From Bacteroidales bacterium (GTDB lineage: Bacteria > Bacteroidota > Bacteroidia > Bacteroidales > UBA932): a stretch of DNA of 56,844 bases. Shown here one piece after another: positions 7,810 through 15,674 of this stretch (the first letter of the stretch is position 1; the number at the start of each line of letters is the position of its first letter). A model generated the notes under the pieces. That model had not been told where the DNA came from. It saw only the letters and a program-made list of their open reading frames with translations, and did not search any database. Location of the stretch: assembly GCA_017555965.1 (NCBI GenBank), contig JAFZFH010000046.1:1-56844 (forward strand), given 5' to 3'. Both the position numbers and the translations under genes were made by a program.

Positions 7810-9998
7810 AAAGGATATCCCACGCCAAAGTGCAGTGTATGTCCGTCTTGTTTGAGCCAGAGGTCAGGAGTCACCCATTTATCAAGTCTTGCAGGATCGT
7901 GCAGCTTGATACCCATATCCAATCTCAGAAGAAGGAATCCGAAGTTAAGACGTACGCCGGCTCCCCAGTTTGCGGCTATACTTTCACCGAATGTATCCCA
8001 TCTGAACATGGATTCGTAACTGTTGCCTTCTTCGCTGCTTCTGAGTGTCCACACATTTCCTGCGTCGACAAACACTGCTCCGGCAACTTTCCAGAAGATG
8101 TTGAATCGATATTCGATGTTCGCTTCAAGCTTCATGTCTCCTGTCTGGTTTGGAATCACGAATGATTTGTCCATCTGAGACAATCCAGGGCCTACAGTTC
8201 TGGCCTGCCATCCACGTAAGCTGTTGGAACCTCCTGCGTAGAAATGCTTTTCAAACGGAAGCGCCGTGGAGTTTCCATATGCGTATCCCGCACCTGCAAG
8301 CAGTCGCGTTGCGATTGACTGACCTGAATTTCTTCCGAATATCCAAGTACGTCCCAACGTTATTTCTCCTCGTACGAACTGTGAGTAAGGAGTGTTCCAT
8401 ATCATTCTCGTACCATTGCTGTTCTGCTCCATATACTGGTTGAAGCACGACAATAGGTTACCGGCGATGTCAAACTGGAATCTTGTATAGAAGAAGCTTG
8501 ATTTAGGAATGCTTTCAGCGTCAGTAGTATAGTACATCATGAGACCGGATCCGAGATCGAAGTGATCCTGATATGCATATCTGAGGAATGGGTCGTCAGC
8601 AAGACTTTCGTAGAAGTCCGGATCAAGGTTGGACAGTCTTACCACATTCAACTGCAGAGGATAAGCCTGATAGAAGAATCGGTTCTTTACATTGCCGCTG
8701 TATCCGTAGGATGTAGAAATGATGTTTCTGGTGTATTCCGGACGATCCTGGTAGTTATATGATGCATTGACATCTGTACGAGGTATGGCTCCGGTGAAAA
8801 GGCTGTACGGCAGCGGAAAGAACTTCGGAAAGCTCAATCCGCCTGATATACCGAACTCATTTGAGCGGACTGAATCCTTGAACTTTGACTGGAAATTTCC
8901 CATGAAGCTCAGGTTCAGCGTTTCTCCTCCTCGGAAGATGTTCTTATGATAATATGACAGCTGAGGTGAGATACCGAAGAGTCCTGATGAGTTTGAAGAT
9001 GCCTCCAGGTTTGCCTTGATGCCCTGGAGTTTGGACTGGTTCAGTGTTATGTCACAATCCACAAGGTTAGTGTCCTTCGGGGTCATGCCGATATTTACGG
9101 CACTGAAGATCTTCAGGGCTGAAAGTCTTGAGTATGTGTTATTTACAGCGTCTTCGCTATAAACCTGTCCTGGAGCAATCGTAGTAAGCTCTCTCAGTAC
9201 CTTCTGCTTGATTTCAAGGTTTTCAGGATAGGAGATGTCTACCTTGTCGATATAGTATTTCCTGATAGGACTTGCATCGCGCGGATTTTCATTACGGGTA
9301 TACTCGTTGACTGTAATTGTCAAGGCAGCTTCTCCCGGTCTTGAAAGAGTATCCGCTTCAAAGAAGAAATGGTTCTTGTTGAAGTCGTAGAATCCTTCGT
9401 TCCTCATGGTAGAGCTGTAGCGCTCTGATTCTGTTTCCAAAGATGCTTCCGAAAGCATTTCCCCAATTTTCAGAGACATGTCTGTAGTGTCATTGAGGAA
9501 GGCTGTTCTGAATTCTCCCCTTTTCGGAAGGACATATTGTATAGAGCTTATCGGATACTGCTTTCCAAGAAGTACGTTGTATGCAACAGATACCTTTCTT
9601 CCTTTTACCTTTATATCAGCATCAACCTCGGAACCATAATAACCCTGGTATTCCAAGTGGGTCTTGATGTTGTCGATGGAACTTTCCACAAGGTCGGCAT
9701 CATATATTACCGGAGCCTGACCGATCTTCCTGACAAGCTTGTCCCATCCGCTGTCCTCTCCGTCTGACCAGTTGTATACGCTGAGAAAAGGATTCCAACC
9801 GAAGAATATCGATGGATTAGGTTTCTGCTTGAGGTATGGGGTTAGGGAACTTGTGTTGAACTTCTTGTCGTTGATGACCTTTATCTTATTGTCAGTCAGA
9901 CGGTATTGGTCTTCCTGCAGTACACGTGTCGTGCTGCAGGATGATGCGGCGAGAGCTAATATGACCGCCGTTAATATGCCGGATACCTTTCTTAACAT
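7806..9998 (-). CDS. tamL: TamL, lipoprotein TamA homologue (Omp85 family)
   Basis: A 730-residue outer-membrane protein with a lipobox (LAASSC, Cys21), POTRA-like repeats in the first 320 residues and an Omp85 barrel in the rest, ending in GVGYPF with a C-terminal Phe. The conserved barrel segment FYAGGSNSLRGWQARTVGPG is the Omp85 'GG.NSLRG' motif. In Bacteroidota this lipid-anchored TamA variant is called TamL and is thought to work with TamB in envelope assembly. No tamB is visible here. The divergent neighbour is an RNA methyltransferase. Its promoter element is TAAATTTG at 10014-10007. Confidence 0.9.
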   Translation of the reverse strand: MLRKVSGILTAVILALAASSCSTTRVLQEDQYRLTDNKIKVINDKKFNTSSLTPYLKQKPNPSIFFGWNPFLSVYNWSDGEDSGWDKLVRKIGQAPVIYDADLVESSIDNIKTHLEYQGYYGSEVDADIKVKGRKVSVAYNVLLGKQYPISSIQYVLPKRGEFRTAFLNDTTDMSLKIGEMLSEASLETESERYSSTMRNEGFYDFNKNHFFFEADTLSRPGEAALTITVNEYTRNENPRDASPIRKYYIDKVDISYPENLEIKQKVLRELTTIAPGQVYSEDAVNNTYSRLSALKIFSAVNIGMTPKDTNLVDCDITLNQSKLQGIKANLEASSNSSGLFGISPQLSYYHKNIFRGGETLNLSFMGNFQSKFKDSVRSNEFGISGGLSFPKFFPLPYSLFTGAIPRTDVNASYNYQDRPEYTRNIISTSYGYSGNVKNRFFYQAYPLQLNVVRLSNLDPDFYESLADDPFLRYAYQDHFDLGSGLMMYYTTDAESIPKSSFFYTRFQFDIAGNLLSCFNQYMEQNSNGTRMIWNTPYSQFVRGEITLGRTWIFGRNSGQSIATRLLAGAGYAYGNSTALPFEKHFYAGGSNSLRGWQARTVGPGLSQMDKSFVIPNQTGDMKLEANIEYRFNIFWKVAGAVFVDAGNVWTLRSSEEGNSYESMFRWDTFGESIAANWGAGVRLNFGFLLLRLDMGIKLHDPARLDKWVTPDLWLKQDGHTLHFGVGYPF

Positions 9999-10006
9999 TA
10001 TCTCCG

Positions 10007-10065
10007 CAAATTTATCTCAAACTGCGCTTTTCTCAAAATTTTAGCCAGAAAAATTGCTATATTTG
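10007..10065. promoter_or_regulatory. divergent promoters for tamL (-) and the RNA methyltransferase (+)
   Basis: TAAATTTG on the minus strand (10014-10007) and TATATTTG on the plus strand (10058-10065) both match the Bacteroidetes -7 element and lie 9-24 bases before the respective start codons. Confidence 0.7.
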
Positions 10066-10088
10066 TGAGATTGAGAACAGAAATAATT

Positions 10089-10847
10089 ATGGCATCTATA
10101 TCAAACAATGAAATAAAGAAAGTCAAGTCGCTGTCACAGAAGAAGTTCAGGGATGAATTAGGCCTTTTTGTGGTGGAAGGAGAGAAGATGGTAGAAGAGG
10201 CATTGAACTCTGATATGACTGTTGAAAAGGTATATAGAGCAGCTGAGATCGGAAGTGATGCAATGTCAAGAATGTCTGCCCTATCTTCACCCTCTCCTGC
10301 CCTTGCAGTAGTCAGAAAACCTTCCGATATCTATGTTGACGATGCATCTGATCTTGACAGAGTCATATCTTCAGGAGGATTGTTCCTTGCACTTGACTCC
10401 ATCAGGGATCCAGGCAATCTCGGTACGATACTCAGGATTGCTGACTGGTTTGGTATAGAGGCTGTTTTTGCCGCACGTGATACTGTCGATATCTTTAATC
10501 CAAAGGTTGTTCAGGCTACTATGGGCGCCGTATTCAGAGTGAAGATGCATTATGTGGACCTTCATGAGCTTTCGCGTATGTTCCTTGATAAGGGTGGCAG
10601 GATATTCGGAACTTTCCTTGATGGAGAAAACATGTATGGAAAACAGCTGGATAACGGTGAGCAGGCTCCTGCCATGATTGTCATCGGCAACGAATCTGTC
10701 GGTATTTCTGATGCCATGGGTACCTTGGTGACTGACCGACTCTACATTCCGCCATACCCTTCAGATCAGCCCGGATCTGAATCCCTGAACGCGGCGATCG
10801 CAACCGCAATTACAGTAGCTGAATTCCGCAGAAGACTTTACAGATAG
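10089..10847 (+). CDS. TrmH/SpoU-family RNA 2'-O-methyltransferase
   Basis: About 252 residues. The C-terminal SPOUT domain shows its three motifs: DSIRDPGNLGTILRIADWFG (motif 1), VIGNESVGIS (motif 2) and PPYPSDQPGSESLNAAIATAI (motif 3, knot and SAM site). The N-terminal part is the short substrate-binding SpoU_sub_bind domain (VEGEKMVEEAL). It should methylate ribose in rRNA or tRNA; which nucleotide cannot be told. The start is ATG 10089, since an upstream GTG frame start lies inside the promoter. The next gene starts 2 bases after its stop. Confidence 0.93.
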   Translation: MASISNNEIKKVKSLSQKKFRDELGLFVVEGEKMVEEALNSDMTVEKVYRAAEIGSDAMSRMSALSSPSPALAVVRKPSDIYVDDASDLDRVISSGGLFLALDSIRDPGNLGTILRIADWFGIEAVFAARDTVDIFNPKVVQATMGAVFRVKMHYVDLHELSRMFLDKGGRIFGTFLDGENMYGKQLDNGEQAPAMIVIGNESVGISDAMGTLVTDRLYIPPYPSDQPGSESLNAAIATAITVAEFRRRLYR

Positions 10848-10849
10848 AT

Positions 10850-13831
10850 ATGAATACGATAGAACCTGTTCTGCTAAAGGAACTTAACGAAACCGATTAT
10901 GAATCACTGATCAGTTACAGGATCAGAAAGATTCTCATGATATGCAGCAATTACGATGCATTCATTCTTGAAGAAGATGGTCAGATAGAGTCGCAGATCT
11001 ATAAGGAATATATTGATCTCAACCTCAGTAACCCGCCTAAATTCATCTGGGTACAGACAGCCGCAGAAGCGCGTGTGCTGCTGAATACTGTAGTGGGTAT
11101 AGATATGGTCATGTGCATGTATAATGTGACCGACAAGGAGGTATTCTCGCTGGCTACTGAAATCAAGCAGGACAGACCGAATCTGCCTTTTGTACTTCTT
11201 ACTCATTTCTCTAAAGAGGTGTACAGAAGACTTGCCCTTCAGGATACATCTGCCATTGACAATATGTTCTGCTGGCATGGAAATGCAGACCTTATTGTGG
11301 CTATTGTAAAGCTGTTCGAGGACTTGAAGAATGCAGAACATGATATAAACGATGTCGGAGTGCAGGCAATTCTGCTTGTGGAAGACTCTGTCAGATATTA
11401 TTCTACATATCTTCCGGAGCTTTATAAGCTGATTCTGATGCAGACCCGCGAGTTCCTTACAGAGACTCTTAACGAGCAGCAGAGAAAGATACGCAAACGT
11501 TCCCGTCCGAAGATTCTTCTTGCAACCAATTATGATGATGCTCTTAGTCTGTATGAAAAGTACAAGCACAATCTTCTTGGTGTGATATCAGATGTCGGTT
11601 TTACTTTACATAAGGACGAAGGAAGCGATAAGGAAGTATTGGATGCAGGAGTTTCACTCGTACGCCATATCAAGGAAGATGATCCGATGATGCCGGTTCT
11701 CCTTCAGTCGTCTCAGGCAAGCATATCCGATGTGGCTCAGGAGATTGGAGTAGGTTTCCTAAAGAAATACTCCAAGACATTGATGCTACAGTTGGCTGAC
11801 TATATCAAGGAGGAATTCGGCTTCGGAGACTTTGTCTTTCGTGACGATAACAGGGTCGAGTACGGCAGGGCTGCTAATCTCAAGGAGCTTGAAACCCTGG
11901 TGCGTACCATACCTGATGATGTGCTTCTCAAGGCCACATCAAAGAACATGCTTTCAAAATGGTTCTATTCAAGAGGACTCTTTACCCTTGGTGGAAAAGT
12001 GAAGGCTGTACAGGAGAGCCATTTTGCGACAGTAAGCGACATGCGTCATTACGTATCTCAACAGATACATGATTTTCATGCACTGATGGGACGCGGAGTC
12101 ATTGCCCACTTTGATGAGGATAATTATGGAAGACATATCTGGTTCTCCAGAATGGGAGACGGTTCGCTTGGAGGAAAGGCTCGTGGACTTGCATTCCTTA
12201 ACAGCCTGGTAGACAAGCATAATCTGGCTGACAAATACCCGGGAGTCAAGATATCCATACCAAGAACTGTGGTCATTGCAACTGACTATTTCGATCAGTT
12301 CATCCTTGAAAATGACCTTCAGTATGTCATCGATTCTGATGTTTCAGATGAAGAGATACTTTCTGAGTTTGTAGCCTCACGTCTGCCTGAAAAGCTCGTA
12401 GAACAGCTTAGGGTTTATGTAAATCAGGCGCATTCCCCTTTTGCAGTGCGTTCTAGTTCAAAACTTGAAGACAGCAGCTATCAGCCATTTGCAGGAGTTT
12501 ACTCGACATACATGGTTCCGCTTGTAGAGAACAAGGATCAGATGCTCCGAATGCTCGGCAAGGCAATCAAGAGCGTATATGCATCAGTGTTTTATGCAGG
12601 AAGCCGAACATATATACAGACCACAGCAAACCTTCTCAGCGAAGAGAAGATGGCGGTAGTTGTACAGAGCATCTGCGGTACAGAGCATGACGGTCTGTAC
12701 TATCCGCTGCTTTCTGGTGTGGCCAGATCCATCAATTTCTATCCGATCGGATGTGAAAAGCCTGAAGATGGAATCGTAAACCGTGCATTCGGTCTTGGTA
12801 AGACTGTGGTAGACGGTGGTAACACATTGAGATTCAGTCCTAAGTACCCTAAGAAGATCCTTCAGCTTTCAGATCCCAAACTGGCTCTGAGAGATACTCA
12901 GAAGGATATGTACGCCCTCGATCTCAGACCTGGAGCATTCAAGATTTCAAAAGACGAGGGTATTAACCTAGCTCACCCTCAGGTGGCAGAAATTCTTACG
13001 TCATATCCACATCCAGAGCTCGTCGCATCCACATTCAGCATTGAAAATAACCGCATGGTTCCAGGAATCACTGCGCGAGGACCTAGAATCGTATCATTTG
13101 ACGCCATACTCAAATATGGAAGATATCCTCTAGCTCAGATCATCACTGACCTGATGGCAATCTGTAAGAAAGAGCTTATGTGTGACGTTGAGATTGAGTT
13201 TGCGGCAGACATCAATAACGGACAGAACGGTCAGGGTCTGGTGATGAAGCTTCTTCAGGTGCGTCCTGTCGGAGAATTCTCAGAAGATAAGACCACTACA
13301 ATTGAAAAGGCATCAGAATCCATCTCAAATGTCATTCTGAGATCCGGTAAGGCCCTCGGTTCCGGATATTCTGACAAGATGAAATATATCATCCACGTGC
13401 CTTCCGCATCTTTCGACAGCGCAAAGACAAAGGAGATGGCAATGGAAATCTCCGCCATGAACGACAGGCTGAAGAATGAGGGTGGAAACTACCTTCTCAT
13501 CGGTCCTGGCAGATGGGGATCTTCTGATCCATGGCTCGGAATACCTGTATTGTGGAATGAAATTTCGGAGGCGAGAATGATTGTGGAGACCGCAATTCCT
13601 GGCTATCAGATAGAACCAAGTCAGGGTACACATTTCTTCCAGAACATCACTTCTCTAGGTGTCGGCTATCTTACAATTGATACTGTAAGAGGTGACGGAT
13701 ATATCGATGAAAATGCCATTTCAAAGCTCGAATGTCTCGAAAACGGTGAATTTGTAAAGCTTTATAAGGCTCCGGAGGGCTTGGTTGGCTTTATTGACCG
13801 ATCTTCTAATAAGGCAATTGTAGGATATTAA
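10850..13831 (+). CDS. PEP/pyruvate-binding (PPDK N-domain) protein with receiver-like N-terminal half
   Basis: A 993-residue cytoplasmic protein. Residues 1-340 look like two receiver-type alpha/beta domains (KILMICSNYD..., and KILLATNYDDALSLYEKYKHNLLGVISDV...), and residues about 440-800 are the PPDK/PEP-synthase ATP-grasp domain (GGKARGLAFLN, FAVRSSSKLEDSSYQPFAG, KLLQVRPV). The remaining 190 residues include LLIGPGRWGSSDPWLG and QGTHFFQN. The swivelling phospho-histidine domain and the PEP barrel of true PEP synthase are absent, so it should not make PEP by itself. It is probably co-transcribed with the methyltransferase (2-base gap). The family is common in Bacteroidales and has no known reaction. 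Confidence 0.85.
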   Translation: MNTIEPVLLKELNETDYESLISYRIRKILMICSNYDAFILEEDGQIESQIYKEYIDLNLSNPPKFIWVQTAAEARVLLNTVVGIDMVMCMYNVTDKEVFSLATEIKQDRPNLPFVLLTHFSKEVYRRLALQDTSAIDNMFCWHGNADLIVAIVKLFEDLKNAEHDINDVGVQAILLVEDSVRYYSTYLPELYKLILMQTREFLTETLNEQQRKIRKRSRPKILLATNYDDALSLYEKYKHNLLGVISDVGFTLHKDEGSDKEVLDAGVSLVRHIKEDDPMMPVLLQSSQASISDVAQEIGVGFLKKYSKTLMLQLADYIKEEFGFGDFVFRDDNRVEYGRAANLKELETLVRTIPDDVLLKATSKNMLSKWFYSRGLFTLGGKVKAVQESHFATVSDMRHYVSQQIHDFHALMGRGVIAHFDEDNYGRHIWFSRMGDGSLGGKARGLAFLNSLVDKHNLADKYPGVKISIPRTVVIATDYFDQFILENDLQYVIDSDVSDEEILSEFVASRLPEKLVEQLRVYVNQAHSPFAVRSSSKLEDSSYQPFAGVYSTYMVPLVENKDQMLRMLGKAIKSVYASVFYAGSRTYIQTTANLLSEEKMAVVVQSICGTEHDGLYYPLLSGVARSINFYPIGCEKPEDGIVNRAFGLGKTVVDGGNTLRFSPKYPKKILQLSDPKLALRDTQKDMYALDLRPGAFKISKDEGINLAHPQVAEILTSYPHPELVASTFSIENNRMVPGITARGPRIVSFDAILKYGRYPLAQIITDLMAICKKELMCDVEIEFAADINNGQNGQGLVMKLLQVRPVGEFSEDKTTTIEKASESISNVILRSGKALGSGYSDKMKYIIHVPSASFDSAKTKEMAMEISAMNDRLKNEGGNYLLIGPGRWGSSDPWLGIPVLWNEISEARMIVETAIPGYQIEPSQGTHFFQNITSLGVGYLTIDTVRGDGYIDENAISKLECLENGEFVKLYKAPEGLVGFIDRSSNKAIVGY

Positions 13832-13836
13832 AAATC

Positions 13837-13887
13837 AATCGGTTTAACAAATATGTTCGCACGTGTAACATTTTTGTTAAACCGATT
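13837..13887. terminator. bidirectional terminator between convergent genes
   Basis: A perfect 15-bp stem, AATCGGTTTAACAAA at 13837-13851 with its complement at 13873-13887, loop of 21 bases, T run at 13886-13890. It separates the PEP-binding gene from the GH13 gene. Confidence 0.88.
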
Positions 13888-13912
13888 TTTATTCCTTTCT
13901 GACCCAAAAACA

Positions 13913-15577
13913 CTAAATCAGAGTCACTATTTTTGCGTCCATCGGACCTACTTGTACGCTGATTGACTTTCCAGGATAAAGATCTTCTGAAACAGGGATT
14001 CCCATCCACTCGAATGCATGGTCAGGAATGACGATGTTCATCTCCGTTTCCCTATTTGAGAAGTTGGCTGCTACAAGAATCGTGTGGTCGAGATGATCTC
14101 TTAAGAAGGCGAAATGTCTGTCTTTGTCAAATCCTTCCGAACCGGAATTGCAGTAACATAGGTCGTATGTCGTTCCTTGTCTTACAGCCTCGTCTGAAGC
14201 GGCGAATCTTGTAGCTTCCGCAAATCTGCAGAAGACTTCAGCTTCCTTTTCTGTCAGTCCCTCCTTTGCAATTTCTGCAGGGTCGAGTGTTTTGTATACA
14301 CCCGATTGAATCACATTTCTCAGACGGCGTACTGCGTTGATGCTCCACCAGTCGAATATGGTGCTGCGTCCGTCGCATCCGCTGAATCCTTCTTCGTCCA
14401 TTCCCCTTTCTCCTACCTCTTCTCCGAAGTAGATCATGAATGGTGCTGTGTTAAGCAGAAGGGATGTATAGAGAGGAGCATATGTGTTGCGTGCATCCTT
14501 TCCGAAGAAGTCGGATGCAAAGCGCTGCTCATCATGATTCTCAAGGAAATTGAGCATATAAGGCTGAAGATCGCCGAGGAACTGCCAGTTTCGGGTGATT
14601 CCTGTAGCTGACTGCCATAATTCTACAGGCATGCCGTTGTCTGCAGCGTTCTTTTCCACTACAGTTCTGAGCGTGTCGTACAATCCAGATTTGTCGTACA
14701 GATAGTCGAATCCTATGTTTCTGATATATTCTGAATAGAGTTCCTTCTTATATACTTCTGCAATGAAAATAATTTCAGGGTGTTTTACCTTGATCTTCTC
14801 AATGACCCATTTGAAGAACTGCGGAGGTACAAGTTCTACCATGTCACATCTGAAACCGTCTACACCCTTCTCTGACCAGAATTCAAGTATTTCATACATC
14901 TTCTCCCATGTCGGTGTGTATGAATCTCCGTAGTTGATCTTTACTGTCTCATACCAGTCGTTGATGCCAGGAGTCGGACTATAACAATTGTTGCCGGTTG
15001 CCATCGCAGGATATTCCTCATATGGCTCTATTCCTGCAGGTACAGGAGTCGGTAGATTGAGCTTTTCGCCCGGATAATAGAAAAAGTCGTTTTCCGGTTT
15101 CCAATGGACTGTCTTGTCGTCACCGGAGCCAAGGATACTGTGGCCTTCAGCATGTCCGACCTTGCCATAATCTCTTGATACATGATTAGGGACAAAGTCT
15201 ATTATAAGCTTAAGTCCGGCTTCGTGAGTCCTGTTGATCAACTGCTCGAATTCAGCAATTCTATTCTCTGGATTATCAGCAAGATATGGATTTACATCAT
15301 AGTAGTCGCATATAGCATATGGCGATCCTGCCTTTCCTTTTACGAACTGAGGATGAGATGGTATGCAACCATCCTCTGAAGACTGAGTAGAATGTCTCAG
15401 AATGCCCGTATACCAGACATGGCTGCATCCGAGCCATTTGAGGTAATCCAGCGTGTTGGTGTCAATGTCAGAGAACTTGCCAGTGCCATTCTGGCTGAGA
15501 TTTCCGTTCTTTACAGGCTCTGCAGTATTGTTGCCCCATAGACGTGGGAGCATTTGATATATTATAGGTTTGTGCAT
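13913..15577 (-). CDS. GH13 alpha-amylase-family glycosidase, cytoplasmic
   Basis: 554 residues without signal peptide. The four GH13 regions are visible: DFVPNH (127-132), GFRCDMVE with nucleophile Asp245, AEVYKK with acid/base Glu274, and ENHDE with Asp349. It starts as MHKPIIYQMLPRLWG, with the family's early beta strand; a small C-terminal beta domain closes the protein (about 460-554). It should cleave alpha-glucan linkages inside the cell, perhaps maltodextrins. A TIM barrel of this length with all residues intact should be active. It is transcribed alone, toward the terminator at 13837-13887. Confidence 0.93.
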   Translation of the reverse strand: MHKPIIYQMLPRLWGNNTAEPVKNGNLSQNGTGKFSDIDTNTLDYLKWLGCSHVWYTGILRHSTQSSEDGCIPSHPQFVKGKAGSPYAICDYYDVNPYLADNPENRIAEFEQLINRTHEAGLKLIIDFVPNHVSRDYGKVGHAEGHSILGSGDDKTVHWKPENDFFYYPGEKLNLPTPVPAGIEPYEEYPAMATGNNCYSPTPGINDWYETVKINYGDSYTPTWEKMYEILEFWSEKGVDGFRCDMVELVPPQFFKWVIEKIKVKHPEIIFIAEVYKKELYSEYIRNIGFDYLYDKSGLYDTLRTVVEKNAADNGMPVELWQSATGITRNWQFLGDLQPYMLNFLENHDEQRFASDFFGKDARNTYAPLYTSLLLNTAPFMIYFGEEVGERGMDEEGFSGCDGRSTIFDWWSINAVRRLRNVIQSGVYKTLDPAEIAKEGLTEKEAEVFCRFAEATRFAASDEAVRQGTTYDLCYCNSGSEGFDKDRHFAFLRDHLDHTILVAANFSNRETEMNIVIPDHAFEWMGIPVSEDLYPGKSISVQVGPMDAKIVTLI

Positions 15578-15611
15578 GTGTCAAATTTAAATTTCGTGCA
15601 CAAATTTAACA

Positions 15612-15648
15612 AAAAAGATGCAGTAGTCTTTACCTACTGCATCTTTTT
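15612..15648 (-). terminator. intrinsic terminator downstream of the GH9 gene
   Basis: 15-bp perfect stem (15612-15626 with 15634-15648), 7-base loop, ending in a T run on both strands. It lies 27 bases past the GH9 stop codon; it may also shield the GH13 promoter. Confidence 0.9.
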
Positions 15649-15674
15649 ATCGGACGAAATGTTCATCTCCTTGA

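Noticed and set aside
10065-10088. GTG start 8 codons upstream for the RNA methyltransferase
   Set aside because: It lies at the end of the -7 promoter element, so it would not be in the RNA.
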